A stretch of 64,000 bases of DNA from positions 3,431,501 through 3,495,500 of the forward strand of contig NZ_CP029797.1 in assembly GCF_003268595.1 (NCBI RefSeq), read 5' to 3'. Below the pieces are notes generated by a model. That model was not told where the DNA came from. It saw only the letters and a program-made list of their open reading frames with translations, and did not search any database. The stretch's first letter is position 1; each line of letters begins with the position of its first letter. The DNA is from Paraliobacillus zengyii (GTDB lineage: Bacteria > Bacillota > Bacilli > Bacillales > Amphibacillaceae). Shown in pieces: positions 26,830 through 35,080 of this stretch. Position numbers and translations under genes: made by a program.

Positions 26830-26853
26830 GAGGGGGATATTCCCCTCTTATTT
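26824..26853. terminator. Bidirectional terminator
   Basis: AAATAAGAGGGG / CCCCTCTTATTT stem (12 bp) with A and T tracts on the two sides, between convergent genes. Confidence 0.9.
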
Positions 26854-26861
26854 TTATATCC

Positions 26862-27494
26862 TTATACATATATCCACTTTTGTTTTAGTGCTTTTAACAC
26901 AGCGTTTGTTCGGTCCGGCACCTCGAGTTTTCTCAGGATAGAACTAACATAATTTTTGACTGTTTTATCAGATAAATATAAGTGTGTTGCAATATCTATA
27001 TTATTATAACCTTTAGATAATAATTGTAGTACTTCCCATTCTCTATTAGAAAGTAACCCAATTGGTTGGCTTGGTACTTTTGTTTGAATTCGTACGTAAT
27101 CTGCCAACAAAAGACGAGAAAGCGCAGGATGGACATACTTCTTATCTTTTTGAACAAGTTCAATTGCTTCTATTAATTCTCTTTCTTCCATTCCATTATA
27201 GAAATAACCGTCCAAATTTTTTGTGAACAATTCATTTAATTTCTTACACTCTTTATCAGCAACCCAAATAATCACCTTTTTATTAGCTTGCTTATAAATT
27301 TCAATTATCTCTTTATGAGAGAGGTCTATCTCTAAGTCTAAAATGATCATATCGCTAAGTTCATTTGTAATTAAATCATCAGAGTAACTCGAGCCATCAC
27401 TGACACGTATTACTGATTCTTGAAATCTCCGATTAAGCAATTGAACAATACCCTCTCTTAATAACGAGGGTTTTTTAACAAATAATATTTTCAT
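26862..27494 (-). CDS. LuxR/NarL-type response regulator with an atypical receiver domain
   Basis: 210 residues. The C-terminal LuxR-type HTH is clear: LLSNREWEVLQLLSKGYNNIDIA followed by LSDKTVKNYVSSILRKL. The N-terminal domain has the receiver fold and keeps the phospho-acceptor Asp (IILDLEID). The two acidic residues after strand 1 are lysines (FVKKPSL), and the conserved Lys near GYFYNG is Asn. Magnesium-dependent phosphorylation is therefore doubtful. No sensor kinase is adjacent, which fits an orphan, phosphorylation-independent regulator. Start chosen at the ATG after AAAGGTGAT. Targets unknown. Confidence 0.8.
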   Translation of the reverse strand: MKILFVKKPSLLREGIVQLLNRRFQESVIRVSDGSSYSDDLITNELSDMIILDLEIDLSHKEIIEIYKQANKKVIIWVADKECKKLNELFTKNLDGYFYNGMEERELIEAIELVQKDKKYVHPALSRLLLADYVRIQTKVPSQPIGLLSNREWEVLQLLSKGYNNIDIATHLYLSDKTVKNYVSSILRKLEVPDRTNAVLKALKQKWIYV

Positions 27495-27819
27495 TTTTAT
27501 CACCTTTAAGTAAATTTAATTCATTTATGTATTTGCTTACAAGTTGTTATAGTAAGTTAAAAAAGGAAGAGAAAACTTGCTTAATCTGTCGTATTTTCTT
27601 TATTTAACTAAAAATTAATCCGTACTAAATATAAAAGTATATTTTATAATTTTTAATGATGATTAAAATCAGTAAATTGTGGTATATATGTACTATACCT
27701 TTTGTCACCCCCTAAAAGTTTAAAACCATTTTTATTACGTTCTTGTATATAATCTTGCTTTCAGTATTATTTTACCTAAATCAATAGTAATGATTTAAAT
27801 CAATATAGTCAACTTTATT
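27495..27819. other. AT-rich intergenic stretch without recognised genes
   Basis: A very A/T-rich gap between divergent regulator genes. It must hold the promoter of the LuxR-type gene, but I could not pick a convincing -35/-10 pair. No reading frame with a ribosome site is seen. Confidence 0.5.
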
Positions 27820-27884
27820 TTGATAAAAATCACTAATTTTACTAATAATTGTTTATGATTGATACAAATTCCCTATCTTTGTAT
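27820..27884 (+). promoter_or_regulatory. Promoter and inverted-repeat operator of the XRE/S24 gene
   Basis: TTGATA (27820-27825) and TAATAA (27843-27848) with a 17-bp spacer, followed by the inverted repeat ATACAAA (27862-27868) / TTTGTAT (27878-27884) near the start of transcription. It is a plausible self-control site for the downstream repressor-like protein. Confidence 0.5.
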
Positions 27885-27925
27885 TAGTATTAAAGTAACG
27901 AAATTGAACGGAGGGCTCTACGAAG

Positions 27926-28684
27926 ATGCATACAATAGGGTTACGCATAAAACACTTACGAACCGAAAAAGGCGATTCAATGACAACATTAGGAAAGGCA
28001 ATTGGTACAGACTCAGCCAATATAAGTAATTGGGAAAATGATAAACGAATACCCGGAGGAAAATTCATTATAGCTTTAAGTGAATATTTTAAAATTACAG
28101 CTGATTGGTTATTAAAAGGAAAAATAGGTGAGGAAACAAATTTTATCGAGCCTTCGCTTTTTATATCTAAAAAAAATGAATTGCATTCACATTTTTCTAG
28201 TTTAGCTTCAGAAGATCAACACTTTATCCAAGCCTTTGTTAGTTTTTACAGCAATTATAAAAACCGCGAACAAGGGATAACAACAGAATTTTATCAAGAG
28301 CTTCCATTACTTAAAAACAAACTAACAGGATCTTTATTATATGCTAATGATAATTTGCTTAAGTATATACCGATACCAAAACAACTCGCAAATGAAGGTG
28401 ATTTTCTAATAATTGCTCCTGAAACTAAGGGTATTAAACAAGGGATTCAAACTGGAGATATCATTATTATCAAGAAAAAATACAAGGTTCAAAACGGACA
28501 ACTAGTAATGGCTACGACTACTGATGGGGCCGTTAATCTGTATACTATTAAGAAAAACCAACAAATGATTCAATTAATAGCATTTGACCAGACAAAAGAA
28601 AGTGCTAATTCCAGTACAGAAGGCATTCAAATCCATGGTGTTGTTACAGGGGTATATAAATCAGAAGGTATATCGCTAGTCTAA
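27926..28684 (+). CDS. XRE-type repressor with an S24-like C-terminal domain
   Basis: A 252-residue protein built like phage CI repressors. The N-terminal XRE HTH (LRIKHLRTEKGDSMTTLG with ANISNWENDKR) is followed by a linker and a C-terminal domain with the peptidase S24 layout (GIQTGDIIIIKKK, NGQLVMAT, IHGVVTGVYK). At the position of the catalytic GDSM motif it reads APET, so the serine is missing; a lysine remains in YTIKK. RecA-stimulated self-cleavage is thus unlikely and it may instead sense a ligand. It is a lone gene without phage neighbours. CGGAGGG lies 11 bases before the ATG. Confidence 0.78.
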   Translation: MHTIGLRIKHLRTEKGDSMTTLGKAIGTDSANISNWENDKRIPGGKFIIALSEYFKITADWLLKGKIGEETNFIEPSLFISKKNELHSHFSSLASEDQHFIQAFVSFYSNYKNREQGITTEFYQELPLLKNKLTGSLLYANDNLLKYIPIPKQLANEGDFLIIAPETKGIKQGIQTGDIIIIKKKYKVQNGQLVMATTTDGAVNLYTIKKNQQMIQLIAFDQTKESANSSTEGIQIHGVVTGVYKSEGISLV

Positions 28685-28722
28685 TTATACTATGTTGGTT
28701 TAGTACATAAAAAACTACAAAC

Positions 28723-28763
28723 AAAAGCACTAACTACTCAAGAGTTGAATAGTTAGTGCTTTT
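28723..28763 (+). terminator. Terminator of the XRE/S24 gene
   Basis: A perfect 14-bp stem, AAAAGCACTAACTA with its complement, and a T-rich end. Confidence 0.85.
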
Positions 28764-29000
28764 ATTTTGCCAATTCATTACAAGTCTTTACGGATTCTAG
28801 TAATCACTAAAAATCACTAGTTTTTCCACATAACACTATGTGTACCTCAAAAACTCATAACCATGACTTCCCCATGACATGCACTTTGTATCTATTTAGT
28901 AAATTCACTATAGCATGGAAGCAATCATTAACCTAGAATGTTGTTAGATTTTCTTACGTGAATTTTTAAATCCAGAGAATTCTTACAAAGGTCCACTTTG
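28764..29000. other. Intergenic stretch, nothing recognised
   Basis: Together with the terminator before it, this gap of just over 300 bases lies between convergent genes. Short AT-rich direct repeats (AATCACTA) occur near 28800-28820; no gene or RNA is recognisable. Confidence 0.4.
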
Positions 29001-30338
29001 TCAATCTTGGAATAATTTCTTCTCTTTCCACTTCCCAAAACGATAATACATAAATGCAAATATACTGCTTAATACAAAACTTAGTCCCATTCCAATTGCA
29101 ATACCCTTTTCTCCTATCGTTTCAGATAATAAATATGTTAATGGATAACGAAATAACCAAAAAGATATTACATTTAGAATTAGTACTTGATACATTGCAC
29201 CAGCAGCTCGAACAATCCCATTTAACACAAAATTAACACCAAGAAAAGGATAAAAGAATGCCACAATCATCAGGAATTCAGAACCAAATCGGACTGCTTC
29301 TGGCTCTTGAATAAATAATTGAATGACTATACTAGCTGTCAGTAAAATAACTGACATGATGACTCCCATGATTATAAAGTTATAGATCAGCCCATATTTT
29401 GCGATTTGTCGCACTCTCTCCCATTTCTGCACACCAATATTTTGACCTGCCATACTATTCATGGCAGTCCCTAAAGCTTGAGCAGGGAGAATAAATAAGC
29501 TATCCAGACGTTGAGCTGCACTAAATCCAGCGACGACAGATTCACCATGCGATGTGACTACGCTAATAATAGCAGCTGATCCCGCAGAAATAACTGCCAT
29601 CTGTAAACCTGAAGGAATTCCTAATTTCAAAATTAATTTCACTTCTGTTGCTTTTGGTAGGAATGGGAACACAAATGGTGCAAGATTACGTCTAAAGACA
29701 AAAATAATCCCATACAAAAATGCCACACCTTGTGATAAAATCGTAGCATATGCAGCACCTGTTACACCCCAATCTAATCCTGAAATGAAAAGGGGATCCA
29801 AAATAACATTTAAAATTACGGCTATGATAACAAATCTCAAAGGGGTCCGACTATCACCAAGCGCACGAAGCACTGTCCCAATAAAGTTATATCCTACTAG
29901 AAAGAAAATACCTAATGAATTAATACGGAGATAGGTAACTGCATCGTTGTGCATCGATGTAGGAGTTCCTAGTAAATTTACAATCCCTTCGGATGCTAAA
30001 AAACCAATAGAACCTAATAAAATCCCTAAAATACTTAACGTAACGACAAATGCATTAAGATAAACTTTTAAACCCTCTTCGTTCTCTTTAGCTTTTTGTT
30101 GAGAAAGAACCGTTAATGTTGTATTGTTTATACCTATAATGAAGGAAAGTAGTACGAAAATAATTGTACTAGATACAGCAATAGCACCCAGCGCATTACC
30201 TCCAAGTAAATTCCCCACCCATAAACTATCCGTAAATTGATAAGAAACTTGTAGTAGATTTGTCACCATAATTGGTGTTGAAAATACGAGAAGTTGCTTT
30301 ATAATATTTCCTTCTGTGAAATCTTGCTGTTTTCTCAT
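29001..30338 (-). CDS. MATE-family multidrug/metabolite efflux pump
   Basis: A 445-residue protein with twelve membrane segments in two matching halves. The MatE opening IMVTNLLQVSYQFTDSLWVG and the internal GIPSGLQMAVIS / SMAGQNIGVQKW region are typical of NorM/DinF-like pumps that expel cationic drugs against Na+ or H+. Length is normal. The second of two start codons (ATG after AAAGGAG) is chosen. It stands alone between a convergent repressor gene and the M20 operon; no dedicated regulator is adjacent. Substrate unknown. Confidence 0.87.
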   Translation of the reverse strand: MRKQQDFTEGNIIKQLLVFSTPIMVTNLLQVSYQFTDSLWVGNLLGGNALGAIAVSSTIIFVLLSFIIGINNTTLTVLSQQKAKENEEGLKVYLNAFVVTLSILGILLGSIGFLASEGIVNLLGTPTSMHNDAVTYLRINSLGIFFLVGYNFIGTVLRALGDSRTPLRFVIIAVILNVILDPLFISGLDWGVTGAAYATILSQGVAFLYGIIFVFRRNLAPFVFPFLPKATEVKLILKLGIPSGLQMAVISAGSAAIISVVTSHGESVVAGFSAAQRLDSLFILPAQALGTAMNSMAGQNIGVQKWERVRQIAKYGLIYNFIIMGVIMSVILLTASIVIQLFIQEPEAVRFGSEFLMIVAFFYPFLGVNFVLNGIVRAAGAMYQVLILNVISFWLFRYPLTYLLSETIGEKGIAIGMGLSFVLSSIFAFMYYRFGKWKEKKLFQD

Positions 30339-30448
30339 CAATTTAACTCCTTTGCTGTTCCTACTTGAATCTATTTATTGTATCATCTTTATTTTTAAAA
30401 AAGTAAAGATGTGCTTCCTTTTATCTCCAATGAATTAGAAACAAATTA

Positions 30449-30482
30449 AAAAGCTTCCTAACAATTTTCGTTAAGAAGCCTT
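30449..30482 (-). terminator. Terminator of the M24-PLP-M20 operon
   Basis: AAGGCTTCTTAAC pairs with GTTAGGAAGCTTTTT on the minus strand (one wobble), overlapping the last codons of the M20 gene. Confidence 0.75.
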
Positions 30483-31690
30483 TCAGTAGTATAGTATTCT
30501 CTAAAATAACTGTCTATTGTAGCTTTTATTATTCCAGTCCCTATCGAAAGTGCAGCTTCATCCAACATAAAATCTGATGCATGAAGTGAATGCTTCGTCT
30601 CTTCTGATTGAGCACATCCAAGAAAAAACATTGCACCGGGGATTTCTTTCGTGAAATGTCCGAAGTCTTCTCCACCCATACCGTATGGCGCATGGCTTAT
30701 TTCCATACCAGGAAACAGCGACAATCCTGCATTTTCAATCATATCTATTAATTGATCATTATTATCTAATACTGGTTCGCCACTTTCTATTTCAAATTGA
30801 TAATCCCCTTCAAAAGAGTAGACCAACTGAGCTACTTGGTCAATTTCTTTAATAAGTTGCTTTCTTACTTTATCTGAATAAGATCGAATAGTTCCGATAA
30901 TTTTCACCGTATCTGGAATAATATTTGGATTTTGACCCCCACTTACTTTCCCTACGCTTATTGTTCCCACTTCTAATGGATCTATTTTCCTACTAATTAC
31001 GCCATAAAGGCCCTGGAGGACAAATCCTAGCATCCAGATTGGATCTTTACTTTCATGTGGATAGCCACCATGTCCTCCCTTTCCCATAATAGTCAGACAA
31101 AAATTATCAACATTCGCCATACTTGCACCCTTATTAACTTGAATTGATCCAGTACGTTGCCAAGGACACATGTGTAAAGCTAAAAATGCATCTACTTGCT
31201 TCGTTAGACCAGCTTCTATAAAGTAAGGTGCGCCCGTTTTACCATCTATATCAGTATCCTCTTCCGCCGGTTGAAATATGAGCTTTACCGTTCCTCGAAA
31301 GTTTTCTGTTTGATAATCAGAAGCAACTAATACTGCTACACCTAATAGAATTGCCATATGGGCATCATGACCACAGGCATGCATGACACCTGGGTATGCA
31401 GAAGTATATGGGAGATCATTTTGCTCTGTGATTGGAAGTGCATCCATATCAGCCCGAATACCAATTACTGGACCACTTCCCTTCGTAATAGTTGCTATAA
31501 TGCCATGTTTAGCAATTCCTCTTTCAATGGTAAATACGTTCAATGACTCTAACACTTCTACAATATAATCACTCGTTTGTGATTCTTGAAAACTCAATTC
31601 TGGATATTGATGAAAGTGACGTCTCCATTTATTTAACTGTTCTTCTAGTGCATAAGCCTGGTCCTTAATTAGATCCAATTGTTGTCTCAT
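30458..31690 (-). CDS. M20-family amidohydrolase (N-acyl-L-amino-acid hydrolase type)
   Basis: A 410-residue di-metal hydrolase. Metal and catalytic motifs: GIRADMDALP, MHACGHDAHMA and FQPAEE in the first half, PYGMGGEDFG later, and the dimerisation lid between. Relatives release an acyl group from N-acyl amino acids (hippurate, N-acetyl-diaminopimelate, N-acyl-Cys). The upstream DoeA-like gene would produce N-acetyl-diaminobutyrate, which this enzyme could deacetylate (inference). It is third in the operon, 17 bp after the PLP gene. The internal ATG after AGGAGGTG is chosen over a GTG seven codons earlier. Confidence 0.85.
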   Translation of the reverse strand: MRQQLDLIKDQAYALEEQLNKWRRHFHQYPELSFQESQTSDYIVEVLESLNVFTIERGIAKHGIIATITKGSGPVIGIRADMDALPITEQNDLPYTSAYPGVMHACGHDAHMAILLGVAVLVASDYQTENFRGTVKLIFQPAEEDTDIDGKTGAPYFIEAGLTKQVDAFLALHMCPWQRTGSIQVNKGASMANVDNFCLTIMGKGGHGGYPHESKDPIWMLGFVLQGLYGVISRKIDPLEVGTISVGKVSGGQNPNIIPDTVKIIGTIRSYSDKVRKQLIKEIDQVAQLVYSFEGDYQFEIESGEPVLDNNDQLIDMIENAGLSLFPGMEISHAPYGMGGEDFGHFTKEIPGAMFFLGCAQSEETKHSLHASDFMLDEAALSIGTGIIKATIDSYFREYYTTERLLNENC

Positions 31691-31707
31691 ATGCACGACA
31701 CCTCCTA

Positions 31708-32907
31708 TCACGTAGTTGCAAAAAGCTTTTCTGGCAACAAGTGAAAAGCTTGCTCTAAATCATCTAGCAAATCTTCAATATCCTCTATACCAGCTGAATA
31801 ACGAATCAATCCTTCTGGTATTCCCATGGCCGCTCTTTCCTCTGGAGTACATTCAACATGACTGGTCGTTCTTGAAGGACCTACCACTGTTTCAACAGCT
31901 CCTAAGTTCGCAGCTCGATTCGCATATTTCAACTTGGGTAACAAGTGACGAACTGTATCCACACCACCTTTTACAGCAAAACTTAACATACCACCATATT
32001 GTTTCATTTGTTCTGTTGCAATGGAATGACCAGGATGACTCTCTAATCCTGGGTAATATACCGCTTCAACAATATTTACTGTTTGTAAATATTTAGCCAC
32101 CGCTAACGCGTTTTTACATTGTTTATCGACACGAAGCTTCAGTGTTTTCATTCCTCGGAGTAACAAGTATGCAGCCATTGGATCCAATGTTGCTCCATTA
32201 ATTTCTCGATAATGATAAATCGCTTCAACTAATTCCTCAGATCCACAAACAGAGCCTCCTAGTGCATCCGCGTGTCCTCCTAAATATTTTGTTGCACTAT
32301 GAATTACCAAGTCAGCACCTAATGCTAATGGGTTCTGATTAATCGGTGTTGCGAAGGTATTATCAACAATTACAACAGCTCCTGCCGCTTTTCCAACCTT
32401 CGCCATCCGTTTTATATCTGTTATTTTCACTGTCGGATTCGTAGGTGTTTCTAAATATAGTACGTTGCATCCTTTGGCAACTTCTTGCTCAATAGCCTCA
32501 TGGTCGCCTGTATCACAAAGAACAACGTCAATATTCAATTTAGGTAAGAATTCTGTAAATATTTTATTTGTTCCACCATACGTGTCCTTAATTGATATAA
32601 TCCGATCACCTGGTGAAAGTAATGTACCTAATGTGTTACTAATTGCTGCCATTCCAGTTGAAAAACTAGTAGCAGCTTTTGCTCCCTCAAGGTCTTTTAT
32701 TTTTGCTTCAAATGCTTGCACAGTTGGATTCGTATTACGACCATATATATGACCTTCTTTCTTCCCGATTGCTACATCATACCATTCATCCATATCATCA
32801 TAACCGAAAGATACACTATGAACTACTGGTACTTGTGTTGCTCCAAAAGCTAATGAATCTTTTTCTCCTGCCCATATTGCACGCGTTCCTATTTTTGCCT
32901 GTTTCAT
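31708..32907 (-). CDS. Cys/Met-metabolism PLP enzyme (cystathionine gamma-lyase/synthase family)
   Basis: A 399-residue fold-type I PLP enzyme. Seen: IYGRNTNPTV, the cofactor-site SFSTGMAAIS, KDTYGGTNKIF, LETPTNP, IVDNTFATP and the PLP lysine in HSATKYLGGHADALGG. These enzymes carry out gamma- or beta-elimination or gamma-replacement on Cys/homoserine derivatives. No sulfur-metabolism gene is nearby; it lies between a DoeA-like and an M20 gene. An unusual substrate such as 2,4-diaminobutyrate or an S-conjugate is therefore possible (speculative). The ATG after GGAGGG is used. Synthase and lyase roles cannot be separated by eye. Confidence 0.85.
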   Translation of the reverse strand: MKQAKIGTRAIWAGEKDSLAFGATQVPVVHSVSFGYDDMDEWYDVAIGKKEGHIYGRNTNPTVQAFEAKIKDLEGAKAATSFSTGMAAISNTLGTLLSPGDRIISIKDTYGGTNKIFTEFLPKLNIDVVLCDTGDHEAIEQEVAKGCNVLYLETPTNPTVKITDIKRMAKVGKAAGAVVIVDNTFATPINQNPLALGADLVIHSATKYLGGHADALGGSVCGSEELVEAIYHYREINGATLDPMAAYLLLRGMKTLKLRVDKQCKNALAVAKYLQTVNIVEAVYYPGLESHPGHSIATEQMKQYGGMLSFAVKGGVDTVRHLLPKLKYANRAANLGAVETVVGPSRTTSHVECTPEERAAMGIPEGLIRYSAGIEDIEDLLDDLEQAFHLLPEKLFATT

Positions 32908-32932
32908 TATTATTCCCTCCAATAAAAGCTGA

Positions 32933-34141
32933 TTAACTAATTATTCCTGATTGCTGTGTTCGTGGAAATGGATCTTGAACAATTAATTCTCTTGGATAAT
33001 TTGCTAATGTTTCACATCCATTTTCCGTGATACGTACGGATTCACTTATTTCAATACCGTGTTGATCAAACCATAAAGCTGGAATAAAGTGAAAAGTCAT
33101 ATTTGGCTGCAAAATCGTAGTATCTCCTTTTCGAAGACTAGCGGTGTGTTCTCCCCAATCAGGCGGATAATTTAGTCCAACTGAATAGCCAATTCTCGCT
33201 TCTTTTTTAAAGCCGTATTTTTTAATCGACTTTCGCCAAACTTCTTCTACTTCACCACAAGTCATTCCTGGTTTCATCGCCTGAAGAACTTTATCCATTC
33301 CTTCCAAGACAACGGATTCTAAGTTTTGTAATTTACTAGTTGGTTTCCCTATAGATACAGTGCGTGCTAATGGAGAATGATATCGTTTATAACAACCAGC
33401 TAATTCAACAATTACAGCTTCTCCCTCAATATATTTACGATCTGACCATGTCAAATGAGGATTACCTGTATTCTCTCCTGAAGGAAGTAAAGGAACAATC
33501 GAAGGATAGTCACCACCATATTCCTCTGTACCACTAATCATGTTGTAGTACATCGTGGCGGCTGCATCACATTCTCTAACACCCGTACGAATCATTTCTG
33601 TACCCCTGAACATCGCTTGTTCAGCAATCTTTGCTGCTCTTTTCATATAGTGAATCTCCTGATCCGATTTAACCATTCGAACATAGTTGACAATCAAATC
33701 ACCATCTTTAAATATTGCATTGGGTAAACCGCGTTTCAAACTATCATATGCCTTTGCTGAGAAATAATAATGATCCATCTCTACACCAATATTGCGATTA
33801 CCTTGCCCGATTTGCGTCAATACTTCTGCAATATAATCCATTGGGTGATAGTTAGTCGAATTTACATAATAATCAGGATATGCCATCACATTTTCATCAT
33901 AAAGCCATGTTGTAGCTTTCACTCCATTTGCATCCATATATCGTCCAATCCAAATTGGCTGTGCTTCATCAATAATAATAATTAGCATTTGATGCACATA
34001 AAAAGACCATGCATCATACCCCGTTAAATAGTACATATTAGCTGGATCAGAAATTAATAGGACATCAATTCCGCTTTCAGACATTTTTTGTTTTGTTTCT
34101 CTTATCCGATTTTGATACTCGATCAAATCAAAAGCTAGCAT
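32933..34141 (-). CDS. M24-family hydrolase, ectoine hydrolase (DoeA)-like
   Basis: A 402-residue pita-bread-fold protein. It aligns end to end with remembered Halomonas DoeA: SDPANMYYLTGYDAWSFYVHQ, GVEMDHYYFSA, GGDYPSIVPLLPSG and GLNYPPDWGEHT are shared almost unchanged. DoeA opens the ring of ectoine to N-acetyl-L-2,4-diaminobutyrate. Plain Xaa-Pro peptidases are the alternative, but the similarity favours DoeA. It is first in a three-gene operon with a PLP enzyme and an M20 hydrolase. A perfect TnrA box lies 80 bp upstream. The second ATG is chosen, seven bases after GGAAGGGG. Confidence 0.75.
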   Translation of the reverse strand: MLAFDLIEYQNRIRETKQKMSESGIDVLLISDPANMYYLTGYDAWSFYVHQMLIIIIDEAQPIWIGRYMDANGVKATTWLYDENVMAYPDYYVNSTNYHPMDYIAEVLTQIGQGNRNIGVEMDHYYFSAKAYDSLKRGLPNAIFKDGDLIVNYVRMVKSDQEIHYMKRAAKIAEQAMFRGTEMIRTGVRECDAAATMYYNMISGTEEYGGDYPSIVPLLPSGENTGNPHLTWSDRKYIEGEAVIVELAGCYKRYHSPLARTVSIGKPTSKLQNLESVVLEGMDKVLQAMKPGMTCGEVEEVWRKSIKKYGFKKEARIGYSVGLNYPPDWGEHTASLRKGDTTILQPNMTFHFIPALWFDQHGIEISESVRITENGCETLANYPRELIVQDPFPRTQQSGIIS

Positions 34142-34189
34142 GTGCATTCCCCTTCCTGAATTAATAGAATATCTACTAATTCAAGTATT

Positions 34190-34237
34190 ATTATCAGAAT
34201 ATTTATATATTTCTTTCTATTGTAAGGTTTGATCACA
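34190..34237 (-). promoter_or_regulatory. TnrA box and promoter of the DoeA-like operon
   Basis: TGTAAGGTTTGATCACA (34221-34237) fits the TnrA/GlnR consensus TGTNA-N7-TNACA exactly. A GATAAT -10 (34190-34195, minus strand) puts the box centre near -46; there is no good -35, as in TnrA-activated promoters. Activation during nitrogen limitation is inferred. Confidence 0.7.
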
Positions 34238-34419
34238 TTTTATGTAATGTCCAAAATGTATGAAGTGATTTTTTTCTTTCCTACACATTTGCTAGGTGTG
34301 AGCACAAGCAATAATAATTTAATTCAACTTTCGAAGACTGAAAAGAGCAGATAAGACTTGGTCTAACTAGAAAATCACACAATACAAAATTTAAGTTGAC
34401 TTCCCTTCCGTTTCACCTT

Positions 34420-34585
34420 AAGAACTTGATAGAAACTGCGACATAACATGCCGCTTTGGAAATATACTTCGCTTTCCGTGGGCACGGCTTCAGCTAACTT
34501 AGTAAAGCAAAAAACGCTTTACTAAGTGGATCTTCAGCCCGCGCTGTTCCCACAGGAGTCTACGTATATTTCCAAAGCTAGATAT
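34420..34585 (+). repeat. Structured intergenic repeat, copy 6 (left half of doublet 3)
   Basis: A clean copy. The 5' box GAACTTGATAGAAACTGCGA leads to outer arms GCTTTGGAAATA (34453-34464) / TATTTCCAAAGC (34567-34578). The inner stem is ACTTAGTAAAGC (34497-34508) / GCTTTACTAAGT (34516-34527). About 90% identical to the copy at 41.5 kb. Confidence 0.85.
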
Positions 34586-34715
34586 ATGTTCTTTCGTGAG
34601 TTAAAAATTAGAATTATGAAGGAAAGACAATCCCTTTATTGTTAGTTTAATAACGTACACTTTAGCAATAAACAAGCTTATCAATTGTTTTGTTTTAAAT
34701 TATAATGTGAACCTC

Positions 34716-34890
34716 AAAAACTAGTGAAAGAAGTAAGTGGTTGAGAGTCCTGTGGGATTGCGATTACTAACCCAATCGAACGCATGTGCTGCACCTACAG
34801 GACAAGGAATGCATCTAGGAGTTCATCCATTTGCTTGAGAAGCGGGTCAGGGGATTCTGTTAGGTCGCTGTTGATGGTAATTCAGATGCA
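34716..34890 (-). repeat. Structured intergenic repeat, copy 7 (right half of doublet 3, decayed)
   Basis: A minus-strand, rearranged copy with CTAGT, GAGTCCTGTGGGATTGCGAT and CCTACAGGA blocks. The 5' box is at the right end (GTTAGGTCGCTGTTGATGG, near 34860). The doublet spans about 470 bp and occupies most of the 940-bp gap between the DoeA-like gene and the PucR-type gene. The sequence at 34590-34715 is shared in part with the flank of copy 8 (AAGCTTATCAATTGTTT). Confidence 0.6.
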
Positions 34891-35009
34891 AGTAACGTTA
34901 GTCAGAGTCTGTGCATGTTTAGTTATATTACAGTCCTTTAGAAAGTAGCTTCTTTTAAAGACCCCATCAAGCAATATATCAGCTGTTAAATCACTTCTCT
35001 TGACCAAAC

Positions 35010-35055
35010 CAAATAACCGAACTACAGTTGAGATCTACTATAGTTCGGTTATTTG
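35010..35055 (-). terminator. Terminator of the PucR-type gene
   Basis: A perfect 15-bp stem, CAAATAACCGAACTA with its complement, and an AT-rich tail. Confidence 0.85.
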
Positions 35056-35080
35056 ATTGACTTATTTTACTTTTGTCTCT

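Noticed and set aside
32679..32936. Leucine-rich plus-strand frame over the PLP gene
   Set aside because: Antisense shadow; low-complexity translation without start signals.
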